From assembly GCF_000302595.1 (NCBI RefSeq), contig NZ_AKZJ01000014.1, positions 1-64,000 of the forward strand: DNA of 64,000 bases, in the 5' to 3' direction. Positions 15,487 to 25,067 of the stretch are shown here, in pieces; position 1 is the stretch's first letter; the number at the start of each line of letters is the position of its first letter. Below the pieces are notes generated by a model. That model was not told where the DNA came from. It did no database searches and was given only the letters and a program-made list of their open reading frames with translations. The position numbers were made by a program, and so were the translations under genes. The DNA comes from Pedobacter arcticus A12. GTDB lineage: Bacteria; Bacteroidota; Bacteroidia; Sphingobacteriales; Sphingobacteriaceae.

Positions 15487-16758
15487 TTACCCAATTACCG
15501 TTCCGTCTGGAATAATTGCACTTTTTTTAATTACAATAATACCTTCTTTAATGGTGTGCGTTGCACAATCAGAATCGGGTAAATGCTGCCCGCCTTTTAT
15601 GGAAACATTATTGCCTATGTAACAGTTTTTATCGAGGATGGCGGTGTCAATAACGCTATTTTCGCCAATTCCTGTTAAAGGTTTATGGGCGGCCGCGTCA
15701 CCTCTCATTTCCTCAATAGTTTGGTAATAATCACTACCCATAATGTAGCAGTTGCTCACTTTTGTGCCTTTACCAATTCTACTTCTGATACCAACTACCG
15801 AGCGCTTAATTTCATCGGCATTAATAATACAGCCGTCGGCAATAATTACGCTTTCTAACCTGGTTCCGCCAATTTTACTTGGTGGTAACATGCGGGCTCT
15901 CGAATAAATAGGGCAATTATCAAATAGGTTAAACTCCGGAACGTCATCCGTTAAACCTAAGTTTGCTTCAAAAAATGAATCGATATTACCAATGTCTGTC
16001 CAATAACCTTCGTACTGGTAGCTGATTATTTTGTTGATGCCAACCGCATCCGGAATAATCTGTTTTCCGAAATCATGGCGATTATTTCCTTCTAACATGT
16101 TAATCAAAACATTCTTGTTAAATAGGTAAATACCCATGGATGCCAAGTAATTTCTTCCTTGAGCTTCCATTTCTGGTCCTACTTCAGATTCCCAGCCAAT
16201 AATTTTTTCGGCATTTGGCTTTTCTGTAAAAGAGGTGATGCTTAAGTTTTCATCGGCCTTTAAAATTCCAAAACTGGTACCGTCTTTTGCATTTACCGGA
16301 ATAGTTGCGATGGTGATTTCTGCGCCTTTATCAATATGGTTTTTAATCATGTGGCGGAAATCCATTTGGTATAACTGATCTCCCGAAAGAATTAAAACGT
16401 ATTCAAAATCGTGTTGTTTTAAATGATGTAAACTTTGACGAACAGCATCGGCAGTTCCTTGATACCAGCCTTCGTTACCCGGAGTTTGCTCTGCAGCCAG
16501 TATATCTACAAAAGCATTACTAAAAGAACCAAAGTTATAGGTGTTTTTGATGTGTTTGTTTAACGATGCAGAATTAAACTGCGTAAGTACAAACATTCGC
16601 ATTAGATCAGAATTGATGCAGTTTGAAATGGGAATATCAACCAAGCGATATTTACCTCCTATCGGAACTGCAGGTTTTGAACGCGTTGCGGTTAAGGGTG
16701 ATAGTCTGGAGCCTTGACCGCCACCAAGAATGATGGAGATAACTTTAGATTCTAACAT
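15487..16758 (-). CDS. glgC: Glucose-1-phosphate adenylyltransferase
   Basis: GlgC makes ADP-glucose from glucose-1-phosphate and ATP, the committed step of glycogen synthesis. The 423-residue protein has the nucleotidyltransferase loop LGGGQGSRLSPLTATRSKPA, GKYRLVDIPISNCINS, the ATP-site stretch WYQGTADAVRQ and LILSGDQLYQMD. FTEKPNAE follows, then a C-terminal left-handed beta-helix region (about 300-423). Length and motifs match bacterial GlgC. It follows glgA by 5 nt on the same strand, giving a two-gene glycogen operon. Confidence 0.96.
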   Translation of the reverse strand: MLESKVISIILGGGQGSRLSPLTATRSKPAVPIGGKYRLVDIPISNCINSDLMRMFVLTQFNSASLNKHIKNTYNFGSFSNAFVDILAAEQTPGNEGWYQGTADAVRQSLHHLKQHDFEYVLILSGDQLYQMDFRHMIKNHIDKGAEITIATIPVNAKDGTSFGILKADENLSITSFTEKPNAEKIIGWESEVGPEMEAQGRNYLASMGIYLFNKNVLINMLEGNNRHDFGKQIIPDAVGINKIISYQYEGYWTDIGNIDSFFEANLGLTDDVPEFNLFDNCPIYSRARMLPPSKIGGTRLESVIIADGCIINADEIKRSVVGIRSRIGKGTKVSNCYIMGSDYYQTIEEMRGDAAAHKPLTGIGENSVIDTAILDKNCYIGNNVSIKGGQHLPDSDCATHTIKEGIIVIKKSAIIPDGTVIG

Positions 16759-16763
16759 AATAT

Positions 16764-18176
16764 TTAATTTAAGCTTTTATATAATTCGTAATATTCTTTG
16801 GCAGACTTGGTCCAGGAGAAATCTAGATCCATCATTTGTTTGCGGATCTGATTTAGATTTTTGGTGTCTTGATACAATTGTACCGCTCGGCCAATAGCAT
16901 AAACCATTTCCATAATCTCTAAACTATCAAATCTGATACCATAACCGTTTTTATCGTTGATATCAATAACGGTATCTTTTAAGCCACCTGTAGACCTTAC
17001 GATCGGAATAGTTCCGTAGCGTAATGAGTACAGCTGATTTAATCCACATGGTTCAACCCTGGATGGCATTAAAATAAAATCTGCACTTGCATATATCTGA
17101 TGGGATAAAACCTCATCATAACCAATAAAACAATTGAAATTGCGCAAGTAAATTTGCACTTCTTTTAGCGTTGCTTCAATGGCTTTGTCTCCAGAACCCA
17201 ATATCAAGAAATTAATCTCACCCTGATGACGTAAAAATATCTCTCTAATTAGCTCCACCAATTTATCAGCACCTTTTTCAATAACCAAACGTCCAATAAA
17301 TGTGAAAAGGGGTTTCGTTGGGTCTAGATTGAATTTGGTACAAACCTCTAACTTGTTCTGTTCTTTACCAGTTTTTACAGTTGTTTTTTGATAATTGTGG
17401 CTCAGCATGGGGTCGGTTTTTGGGTTCCAAACGTCCACATCTATCCCGTTTAAAATTCCTACTGCTTTGTGCTTTTCCAATTCAAACAAAAACTCCAATC
17501 CATGTGCTTTGTAGTGGAGTTCTTCCAAATAGCTTGGAGAAACTGTAGTGTATTTCCAGCAACATTTAACCGCTGAAGCCAAAGGATTTATACAGTTGTT
17601 CCATTCTAATGCGCCACCGCTTTCGGCGTTTACTTCTGGCAGGTAATGAAATTTTTCCCAACCCATCCAACCTTGGTATTCGCCGTTGTGTATGGTAAAT
17701 ACTGAAGGCGTGGTTGCCAAGCTTTTATATTTGTTGGAATGTTTAATTAAAAAAGGAACCAGACCAGTGTGATTGTCATGACAGTGGAAAACGTCGATTT
17801 GTTTGTTTGTAGCTATAATCCAATCTAAAACGGCTATTTGAAATGCAACAAACTGTTCGGTTTCATCAGGGTACGAGTAAATTTCTGTGCGATCTAAAAG
17901 ATCTGGTATTTTGATGAGGTATAGCTCAAAACCCAAGGTATTTTCTTTTTCTTTTAAAACCTCAAAATCAAAACTCCTATAACCTAGTTTGGATGACGAC
18001 TTATGGACACACTCGAACTGGTGAGTTTGCGTAAATTTTTTGTCGTAGAAAGGCATAGCAACCATCGCATGCATACCTAAACCTACCTGATATTTTGGTA
18101 AAGCACCCACTACATCGCCCAAACCTCCGGCTTTAGCAACTGGGTAACATTCTGCGCTTAAATGTAAAACGTTCAT
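16764..18176 (-). CDS. glgA: Glycogen synthase (ADP-glucose, GT5)
   Basis: GlgA extends alpha-1,4-glucan from ADP-glucose. From the ATG at 18176 the protein has 470 residues. The N-terminus MNVLHLSAECYPVAKAGGLG contains the KxGGLGD ADP-glucose motif, FHCHDNHTGLVPF lies in the N-domain, and the C-domain has FTFIGRLVIEKGADKL and PSRVEPCGLNQLYSLRYG with the GT5 catalytic Glu. An upstream in-frame start would add 19 unconserved residues. It is the first gene of the pair with glgC. Confidence 0.95.
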   Translation of the reverse strand: MNVLHLSAECYPVAKAGGLGDVVGALPKYQVGLGMHAMVAMPFYDKKFTQTHQFECVHKSSSKLGYRSFDFEVLKEKENTLGFELYLIKIPDLLDRTEIYSYPDETEQFVAFQIAVLDWIIATNKQIDVFHCHDNHTGLVPFLIKHSNKYKSLATTPSVFTIHNGEYQGWMGWEKFHYLPEVNAESGGALEWNNCINPLASAVKCCWKYTTVSPSYLEELHYKAHGLEFLFELEKHKAVGILNGIDVDVWNPKTDPMLSHNYQKTTVKTGKEQNKLEVCTKFNLDPTKPLFTFIGRLVIEKGADKLVELIREIFLRHQGEINFLILGSGDKAIEATLKEVQIYLRNFNCFIGYDEVLSHQIYASADFILMPSRVEPCGLNQLYSLRYGTIPIVRSTGGLKDTVIDINDKNGYGIRFDSLEIMEMVYAIGRAVQLYQDTKNLNQIRKQMMDLDFSWTKSAKEYYELYKSLN

Positions 18177-18600
18177 GATTATTTTTGTGTCCTTTAAATT
18201 AGTGTTTCTTTTTATGAAATTCAATGCTGGCAAGAAATAAAGTTTCTACACTATGAAAATTACAGATATTGTAATTGTGCCGTTGTTTTAATGCAATTTT
18301 ATGATTGAATTGGAAACCAAAACCCCTCTTTTATATAGATTTAGAAAACGTTTGGTGGCTATGGTGTATACTGGTTAAAAATAGAGTTTTGGTTTTTTTT
18401 CTTAAAATATGAGTAGAATTAGCTAAAAGGACAGGAAATACCAATGATTTTATTGTAAGATAAGTGCCCAGCCCCGGTAAATTAATCTCAGAAACTCCTA
18501 ATGCATAGTTGTGAAATGTTCTTTGCGATTGCCAAAATTTAGTCAAAAAAAACCTCAGTAATACAAGAATTACTGAGGTTGATAAAAATTGAATTGCTGT
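18177..18600. other. Gene-free spacer between glgA and htrA
   Basis: About 420 nt hold only the htrA terminator near the right end and AT-rich sequence. A short open frame on the minus strand (18331-18546) has no family resemblance and reads through the A/T-rich part, so I do not call it. Confidence 0.5.
18546..18580 (-). terminator. Terminator of htrA
   Basis: On the minus strand, arms AACCTCAGTAAT and ATTACTGAGGTT are followed by a run of eight T, 21 nt after the htrA stop. Confidence 0.8.
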
Positions 18601-20133
18601 TTATTTTACAGGGAAAGTTACTCTAAAACGACTGCCGTCTGGTACAAAACCTTGCAGAGCAACCATTTTAGTGTCTTGTTTAAGCGCAGCAACAACCTGG
18701 TCGTTATTATTAACGCCTCTACCGTTTACGGTAGTAATTACTGTTCCCTTCGGCATATCGTACATGTCAAAAACTTTTCCGGGTGCAACGCTGGTTACAA
18801 CCACACCTGAATTGATTCCGTATTTTTTCTTTGCAACATCTGTTAAGGGAGAAAAAGTTGCCCCTAAGCTATTTACAACCTCGGTAACTTCTTTGCTGTT
18901 GCTAGCTAATTTATTGCCTTCACTGCCTTTAAGCGTAACGCTAAAGTTTTTCATCTTTCCATCTCTCAATACGCCCAAAGTAATTTTATCGCCCGGACGC
19001 ATGGTACCAACTCTTTCCTGTAAACGAGCAGATGAACTTATTTCCTGCCCATCCAATTGTTTGATGATATCTCCTTTTTTGATACCTGCTTTTTCAGCAG
19101 CACCGTCTTCTAGCGTCGAGTTTATATACAATCCGTCTATTTCGCTAACTTTAAGATCTTTTGCAACATCCGCATTCAGTTCCTGAAACGTCACCCCAAT
19201 AAATCCTCTTTTAACTTCGCCAAATTTCAAGAAATCGTCCATTACTTTTTTAGCCAAATTTACTGGAATCGCAAATCCGTAACCTTCATAAGTTCCTGAT
19301 TGGGAAGCAATGGCCGAATTGATTCCGATCAGCTCGCCACGAGTGTTGACCAAAGCGCCGCCACTATTTCCTCTGTTGATTACCGCATCTGTTTGAATAA
19401 ATGATTCAATAGATGAATTTGTAGGCGGATTATTAGGGTCGTAACTGTTTCTGTCAATTTCTGGTGCAAGAATACCAATTTGACGAGATTTTGCACTTAC
19501 GATACCGGCTGTTACCGTAGATTCCAATGTTAATGGGAAACCAACAGCTAATACCCACTCTCCCACTCTTACATCATCTGAGTTTCCAAGTTTTACGATT
19601 GGCAAATCAGTAGCACTGATTTTTATTAATGCTAAATCGGTGTTTTTATCTCTTCCTATTACTTTGGCTTCAAGCACTCTTTTGTCAGACAAAATCACCT
19701 CTATCTTTTCAGCATCTTCAACTACGTGGTTATTTGTCATAATGTAGCCATCGCCCGTTACAATTACGCCAGAACCTTTTCCCATTGGGGCTGGTGCATT
19801 TTTTTGCGGTGTTGACTGTCTTCTTCTTCCAAAGAAATCTTCGAACATATCTCCAAATGGGTCGTTTGCCGCTTGCCCTTTAGAACGGCTGTAGGTTGTT
19901 CTCACATGAACTACGCCAGGCGAAACCGCAGCTGCCGCCTGTGTAAAATCTACTGCGCCCGTTGAGGCCGTTATCTCTGAGGGATTATTTGCAAAATAAA
20001 CTTTTTGTCTTTCACTGAGGCTTAAGCCGTCCAGTGTGTTTGGTTCTAATAACTTGTACGCTCCAATTGCCACTGCGCCTCCAACAAATGCGGTTAGTAA
20101 AGTAAACCCTATTTTCTTCATATTACTATTCAT
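18601..20133 (-). CDS. degP: DegP/HtrA-type periplasmic serine protease
   Basis: The 510-residue protein has an N-terminal signal/anchor helix (about 6-27), a trypsin-like domain and two PDZ domains. The catalytic triad is His136 (TNNHVVED), Asp166 (NTDLALI) and Ser257 (GNSGGALV). PDZ1 spans about 310-400 (GFIGVTFQEL to DKITLGVL) and PDZ2 about 415-510. Such proteases degrade or refold misfolded envelope proteins. An internal ATG four codons in is an equally good start. A Bacteroidota promoter lies just upstream and a terminator follows, so it is probably monocistronic. Confidence 0.93.
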   Translation of the reverse strand: MNSNMKKIGFTLLTAFVGGAVAIGAYKLLEPNTLDGLSLSERQKVYFANNPSEITASTGAVDFTQAAAAVSPGVVHVRTTYSRSKGQAANDPFGDMFEDFFGRRRQSTPQKNAPAPMGKGSGVIVTGDGYIMTNNHVVEDAEKIEVILSDKRVLEAKVIGRDKNTDLALIKISATDLPIVKLGNSDDVRVGEWVLAVGFPLTLESTVTAGIVSAKSRQIGILAPEIDRNSYDPNNPPTNSSIESFIQTDAVINRGNSGGALVNTRGELIGINSAIASQSGTYEGYGFAIPVNLAKKVMDDFLKFGEVKRGFIGVTFQELNADVAKDLKVSEIDGLYINSTLEDGAAEKAGIKKGDIIKQLDGQEISSSARLQERVGTMRPGDKITLGVLRDGKMKNFSVTLKGSEGNKLASNSKEVTEVVNSLGATFSPLTDVAKKKYGINSGVVVTSVAPGKVFDMYDMPKGTVITTVNGRGVNNNDQVVAALKQDTKMVALQGFVPDGSRFRVTFPVK

Positions 20134-20168
20134 CTTTTTTTAAATTTAAGATTATATAAACGGACATT

Positions 20169-20200
20169 CAAAAATAATACCATATAGACGCATTATACAA
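20169..20200 (-). promoter_or_regulatory. Promoter of htrA
   Basis: On the minus strand TTG (20198-20200), 21 nt, then TATTTTTG (20169-20176) fits the Bacteroidota consensus. It leaves a leader of about 30 nt before the start at 20133. Confidence 0.55.
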
Positions 20201-20338
20201 GGGCTTGTTGCCCCTTTTTCTGTTAAATATTGTTAAACTTATTGCGTATAAATTGATTTCTAAATATTTCCAATCATCGGAATGTAATCGCGGTAATAAG
20301 ATATTGCTTAAACGATCTAAATTACTCATTTTTGCACT

Positions 20339-21133
20339 ATGCTTGTACAACAATTGCCATTTTACAAATACCAAGGGGCTGGAAATGACTTTATTATGGT
20401 AGATAACCGTAATTTAACCTATCAACACCACGCTCCAGAAAAATTAGCAAAGATCTGCGATAGAAGATTTGGCATAGGCGGTGACGGGATTATGTTTTTA
20501 GAACCTGCCGAAGGTTTTGATTTTAAAATGGTTTATTACAATGCAGACGGTAACCCGAGCAGTATGTGCGGAAACGGCGGAAGGTGTATTGTTGCTTTCG
20601 CTAAGTTTTTAGGTGTAATTGATACGGAAACTACTTTTATTGCGGTTGACGGACCGCATTATGCCAAAATTGCAGACTCAGGAGATTGGGTGAGCCTACA
20701 GATGATTGATGTTGAGCATATCGAGAGAGACGGAAAAGATTTTGTTTTAAACACAGGATCGCCACACTATGTAACATTTGCAGAAAAGGTAGCTGATAAG
20801 GATGTGTTTACAGAAGGCAGAGCAATTAGGTACAACAAAACTTACAAAGCAGCAGGCATAAATATTAATTTTGTTGAACCCAAAGCTGATCATTTATTTG
20901 TGCGTACTTACGAACGTGGCGTAGAGGCTGAAACCTTTGCATGTGGCACAGGTGTAACTGCTGTTGCCCTAGCTAATGCTTATGCGAACGGCAAAACAGG
21001 AATAATTGAAACGCCAATTAAAGTTTTAGGTGGTGAGTTGAATATTCGCTTTAATTATGACGGTAAAATATTTACAAAAATATTTTTAGAAGGTCCTGCC
21101 AAGCAGGTTTTTAAAGGAGAGATTAGTCTTTAG
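20339..21133 (+). CDS. dapF: Diaminopimelate epimerase
   Basis: DapF interconverts LL- and meso-diaminopimelate for lysine and peptidoglycan synthesis. The 264-residue protein begins LPFYKYQGAGNDFIM and has both catalytic cysteines: Cys77 in NPSSMCGNGGRC and Cys202 in FACGTGVTAVA. FGIGGDGIMFL also matches the family. Length is normal. It is divergent from htrA and convergent to lptC, with no partner genes of the lysine pathway nearby. Confidence 0.96.
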   Translation: MLVQQLPFYKYQGAGNDFIMVDNRNLTYQHHAPEKLAKICDRRFGIGGDGIMFLEPAEGFDFKMVYYNADGNPSSMCGNGGRCIVAFAKFLGVIDTETTFIAVDGPHYAKIADSGDWVSLQMIDVEHIERDGKDFVLNTGSPHYVTFAEKVADKDVFTEGRAIRYNKTYKAAGININFVEPKADHLFVRTYERGVEAETFACGTGVTAVALANAYANGKTGIIETPIKVLGGELNIRFNYDGKIFTKIFLEGPAKQVFKGEISL

Positions 21134-21196
21134 GGACTGTTATTCCCTTACAAGTTGAAATCGAGTGTAACTATTTGGTAGCATTGTATAACGCTC

Positions 21197-21754
21197 TTAC
21201 TGTTGGTTCAAATCGTCTTTAAAGTTGAAGGTTCCGGAGCCTTGCTTAATTTCATAGTAAGAAAAATCTTCATTAGACCAAAAACCCGGACCGGTAATCA
21301 AATTGCCATCGGTATTAATGGTTACCAGTTTGTTAGAGTAAAAGCGTTTCAAGTTCTCGTCCCAAATTAGTTCTTCAGACTTAAAAGTTTTCCCCTCGGC
21401 ATTTGTAGCTACCACGTTTTTCTTAAGCTCAACAATTCTTTGATTTTCTTTTCGGATGGCATAATCAGACGTTACAGTACTTGTCTGTTTTAAGTCCTTA
21501 TCAAAGAAAATTACTTTGATACCTTTCGGCATTTCATAGTAAGGGTTGCTTGTTTTGTGATTGTATAAAATGGGTGTAGTTAATTTGGCTTTAACATGTG
21601 CCGAATCACTATAAATAATCTCTGCACCTTTGGTGATCTCCACATCTTCCTTTTGCTTAAGTTCAATTTCCTTTACCTTACTTAAGTCGTTCTCACACGA
21701 TGTAAGAACACTTATTAGGGCAATAGAACAGCAAAAAAGAAGATTTAGCTTCAT
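21197..21754 (-). CDS. lptC: LPS-export lipoprotein LptC
   Basis: The 185-residue protein has a lipobox LTSC with Cys20 and a single LptC-like beta-jellyroll. EIIYSDSAHVKAKLTTPIL, KGIKVIFFD, STVTSDYAIR and LITGPGFWSNEDFSYYEI are the recurring strands of the family. LptC passes lipopolysaccharide from LptBFG towards LptA. In Bacteroidota it is often a lipoprotein located next to coaX and an outer-membrane protein, as here. It begins 4 nt after the upstream gene ends. Confidence 0.88.
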   Translation of the reverse strand: MKLNLLFCCSIALISVLTSCENDLSKVKEIELKQKEDVEITKGAEIIYSDSAHVKAKLTTPILYNHKTSNPYYEMPKGIKVIFFDKDLKQTSTVTSDYAIRKENQRIVELKKNVVATNAEGKTFKSEELIWDENLKRFYSNKLVTINTDGNLITGPGFWSNEDFSYYEIKQGSGTFNFKDDLNQQ

Positions 21755-21758
21755 TATC

Positions 21759-23048
21759 TTAATCGTATTTATACTTCTGGAACCATTTATCGTTGATGGT
21801 AAAGCCTAAGTGAAGGTTTACAAAGTTTTCTTTTACCAAATTATTTTTGAGCGTTCCTCTTGTACCAACTTCTGTTGCTAAATTGATTTTATAGAAAGCA
21901 TTTCTAGCAGAGGCTAGTGGGAAACCAAAACCTAGATTAACGGATTTTACATTGATATCCTGCGTTCCTAAGGTTACGTAAGATTTATCGTAGCTTACCC
22001 CAAAGCGATAATCGATTAGTTTTAGGTAGTTGGTTACGGCGTTAACATTTGGGGTAATTTGACCACCAATGGAAAAGCCCCAGCTATCATTCAAATCGTC
22101 TGTTGAGCCTGTTTTATCAAAATCAGACCACTTTGCCATTCTAAAATCGGCACCTATTAACCATTTATTCAAACGCTCTATACTGAAACCAAAATTATGG
22201 TTAGTAGGTAGTGTTAAGTTTCCTTTAACACCATCGGTAAAAGCCACCGTATCTGCTCTAAAATCAGCATCTGTAGAACTTGAGTAACGGGTTGAAAGCT
22301 GAGAAAACTTAGTATTCAACTGCGTTTTTACACCTGCTGTATAGCCCAAAGTTAAGCGGGTGTTTTTATTTAATGCTGCAATGTACTGCGCACCAAAATC
22401 AAAATTTAAACCGCCAACCGAATTATTGTTTTCGGTTTTGGAATTAAGAAAGCCCACATATTTTGAGAATTCTGTTGCTTGGATCTCTTTTAAGTTTCCA
22501 AAAGTGTAGTTCATATTAACACCAATACTTAAATGTTTGCCAAAAGCAATTCCGTAACCCAAATACGCTCTTGTTAATCCACCTTCGCCAGCGTATACAT
22601 GATCTACTGAAAAGGTATCTACTTTTTGATCGCTGTTTTTAAACTCGTAACCTAAATTACTGTAAGGCATCAATCCAAAGCTTAAAGCTGATTTTTTTGA
22701 TACTGGAATGCCAATTACCAAGTGACTTAAAGACGCGTTAAAACTGCTTTCTGATAAGCTTCCTTTTTTTAAACCTTGGTTGTATGCGCTTGCGCCGATA
22801 TCAAAAACTGTTAACCGCAGGTTTGAATAGGATGCTGGATTAGAAACATTTATGTTTTGATAAGCTCCCATAGTGCTAATACCATAACCTAAATTACCCA
22901 TTGCTTTTTGCTGAGGCAAATAACTGCCTTTTAAATTTCCGACTCCGTATTTTGAATATGGCGAATTGATGGTGGATTGTGCGATTGCATTACATGCTAT
23001 TGCAAGCAAAACTGTAAATGCAAGGAAATATTTTTTATTTAAGATCAT
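21759..23048 (-). CDS. Outer-membrane beta-barrel protein, coaX-lptC neighbourhood
   Basis: From the ATG at 23048 the protein has 429 residues. It has a signal peptide (ending IACNAIAQ), then SPYSKYGVGNL, GYGISTMGAYQNINVSNPAS and a series of amphipathic strands such as SALSFGLMPYSNLGYEF and HLSIGVNMNYTFGNL. The N-terminal pattern resembles PorV/FadL-like barrels of Bacteroidota. The precise function is unknown; the constant pairing with coaX and lptC points to envelope assembly. The start overlaps the 3' end of coaX by 14 nt, implying coupled translation. Confidence 0.75.
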   Translation of the reverse strand: MILNKKYFLAFTVLLAIACNAIAQSTINSPYSKYGVGNLKGSYLPQQKAMGNLGYGISTMGAYQNINVSNPASYSNLRLTVFDIGASAYNQGLKKGSLSESSFNASLSHLVIGIPVSKKSALSFGLMPYSNLGYEFKNSDQKVDTFSVDHVYAGEGGLTRAYLGYGIAFGKHLSIGVNMNYTFGNLKEIQATEFSKYVGFLNSKTENNNSVGGLNFDFGAQYIAALNKNTRLTLGYTAGVKTQLNTKFSQLSTRYSSSTDADFRADTVAFTDGVKGNLTLPTNHNFGFSIERLNKWLIGADFRMAKWSDFDKTGSTDDLNDSWGFSIGGQITPNVNAVTNYLKLIDYRFGVSYDKSYVTLGTQDINVKSVNLGFGFPLASARNAFYKINLATEVGTRGTLKNNLVKENFVNLHLGFTINDKWFQKYKYD

Positions 23049-23784
23049 GCTGATAGTTAACAACCGTATTTAAACCTATTAAAACTAAATTAGGTTCATG
23101 TAAAATTAAGTTTGCAAATATGCTGTTTTTAAATTTTGTATCAAAAAACGCCGAATCACCACCTGATAGTATAATTTTTCCGTGTTTATGTGTATTTAAA
23201 AACGTTTTTATAAAGCCTTCTGCCTCGTAAACGCATCCGTTTATTGCACCAGAACTAATGGCTTCTTTACTGTTTCTGCCAAAATCACCTTCAAAATTTG
23301 GATCAAAACTAAGCTGTGGAAGTTTCGAAGTAAAGTGGTGCATGGCATCAAACCGCATTTTAATGCCGGGCGAAATACTACCGCCGTAGTAATTTGCTGT
23401 TGCATCTACACTGTCGTAAGTGATGCAGGTTCCGGCATCTATTACCAAAACAGCTTGTTCTGGGTATAAGTAATTGGCAGCAATAACCACCGCTAACCTA
23501 TCTAATCCCAAGCTGTCGGGTGTTTGATAGTTGTTTTTTATCGGGATTTTGGTGTGCTTGTTAAATTTGATATAGTTGATTTGGCTTGCAATAACCGCTT
23601 CGTCAAATCCTAACTCGCTTTTAACGGATGATACGATGCCGTTATTTACCTTTTTGCTTTTAATTATCTCGCTAACAAAATCTGTAATGATTGCTGGCGC
23701 AGTGTAGCTATAAACAATTTCATTTTGATCAAAAACGGCAAGCTTTGTTAAAGAGTTGCCAATATCTATAACGAGATTAGGCAT
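23035..23784 (-). CDS. coaX: Type III pantothenate kinase
   Basis: CoaX performs the first step of coenzyme A synthesis. The 249-residue protein has the ASKHA phosphate-1 motif VIDIGNSLTKL at the N-terminus. The type III signatures SLGLDRLAVVIAAN, VIDAGTCITYDSV and GGSISPGIKMRFDAMHHFTS follow. Length matches the family. Its 3' end overlaps the outer-membrane protein gene start, and lptC follows, so these form one operon. Confidence 0.94.
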   Translation of the reverse strand: MPNLVIDIGNSLTKLAVFDQNEIVYSYTAPAIITDFVSEIIKSKKVNNGIVSSVKSELGFDEAVIASQINYIKFNKHTKIPIKNNYQTPDSLGLDRLAVVIAANYLYPEQAVLVIDAGTCITYDSVDATANYYGGSISPGIKMRFDAMHHFTSKLPQLSFDPNFEGDFGRNSKEAISSGAINGCVYEAEGFIKTFLNTHKHGKIILSGGDSAFFDTKFKNSIFANLILHEPNLVLIGLNTVVNYQHDLK

Positions 23785-24000
23785 TTACCATTCCTTCTTG
23801 TCTTGCTATTTTTCGAAAAACAAAAATGAATTCCACACCAAATTTTGAATAGGAAAAAGTGGTAAATTCAAATTTCATTTTACACCAATTAGACATTTAA
23901 AATCAAAACAGCGAATGAAAAAACCATTCATTCGTACAAAACTATCAAAATTTAACAGTTCAAGCTGTACTTCTTTGTTAAAAAAAGTTAAACAAAAAAT

Positions 24001-24981
24001 CTAGGTAAACTGGAAGTAGAGGATGACTACAATTATGGAAAGAAACAAGCTTTCAAAAACCCATTTCTTTTTGGCACTCACAAAATAGTAGGAAATAGAT
24101 AGCGCTACCGGAATTGCACAAAGTAAGAAATGATTGATCCTAAAATCGGGCTTTAAATAGAAAGAAATGATGGCGATTAAAAGAATAAAAATGGCCAGTT
24201 GAAATGATTTGCGCACCAAAACGTAACTTTTGAAAAAATTTTGGTTTAGGTAATAAAAACTTAGTAAAACACAGGTTGCTATTGGAAAAAGCACCATATA
24301 ATCTAACACCTTTATATTGATGTAGATTGGCAATTTTGTTGATAAAGGTTCCCAAATCTCTATAAAACCCATCAATTTTCCGTTCCAATAATAGTAAACG
24401 CCCAAAATAAACATCAGTGTTAAAAAGCCAATTAAAACACTTACCCACTCTCGCCAGTAAAAGGGTTTAAATAGCAGTAAAGCAATCCACAAGAGCATTA
24501 AAAAAGCTACAAACGGAAAATAAAAGAGTGTCCCCAGTGCAACTACCAGCCCCAAGTCAAACATGGCAGCTATGGAACTATTGTTTTTATACTCTACTAA
24601 AATTTTATTGAAAATAAAAAGCAAGAAAAAATTACAGAGCAAAGGCGGGGTAAAAGATAAAAAAGGCGTAAAAACACTACAAACCAAAATGTAGCTAGCG
24701 GCTGGTAAAAATGTGGATTTACCTAAAATACCATGTTTGTTGATAATTTGGTTAAAAAGTACGGCTTGCAAATAGGTGATAACAATTGCAATGGAGATAT
24801 TTGCAATTGGCGATAAGTAGGTATCTAAATTAAAGGGGATCAACAGCCTAGAGAAAAACTCGGTAAAGCCCGAGTTCACTGCTTCTGGCAAGTGCAGAAA
24901 TAAGCCTATTCTAAGCACCAACGTAAGTACGAAGAGAAAAAACAGGTTGATAAAATTTAAATTTCTGAACTGTTGTACCAT
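24001..24981 (-). CDS. Polytopic membrane protein, DUF6427-like
   Basis: The 326-residue protein is hydrophobic throughout, with roughly 9-10 transmembrane segments and few charged loops (FKPFYWREWVSVLIGF, YYYWNGKLMGF). It resembles Bacteroidota proteins grouped as DUF6427, for which no function is known to me. Downstream is a 216 nt AT-rich gap. The gene upstream on the same strand encodes a glycosyltransferase-like protein 86 nt away, a pairing that suggests a shared role in envelope glycan or lipid chemistry (inference). Confidence 0.65.
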   Translation of the reverse strand: MVQQFRNLNFINLFFLFVLTLVLRIGLFLHLPEAVNSGFTEFFSRLLIPFNLDTYLSPIANISIAIVITYLQAVLFNQIINKHGILGKSTFLPAASYILVCSVFTPFLSFTPPLLCNFFLLFIFNKILVEYKNNSSIAAMFDLGLVVALGTLFYFPFVAFLMLLWIALLLFKPFYWREWVSVLIGFLTLMFILGVYYYWNGKLMGFIEIWEPLSTKLPIYINIKVLDYMVLFPIATCVLLSFYYLNQNFFKSYVLVRKSFQLAIFILLIAIISFYLKPDFRINHFLLCAIPVALSISYYFVSAKKKWVFESLFLSIIVVILYFQFT

Positions 24982-25067
24982 GCTTTAATTTACCGACACA
25001 CAATAATAAGCATATTGGATGAAGTACAGCGGGTTTGATCTAATTTCAATAAGTTCATTTGTGCTAA

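Noticed and set aside
18331-18546. 71-codon minus-strand open frame upstream of glgA
   Set aside because: No family resemblance, AT-rich, and no start context; treated as non-coding.
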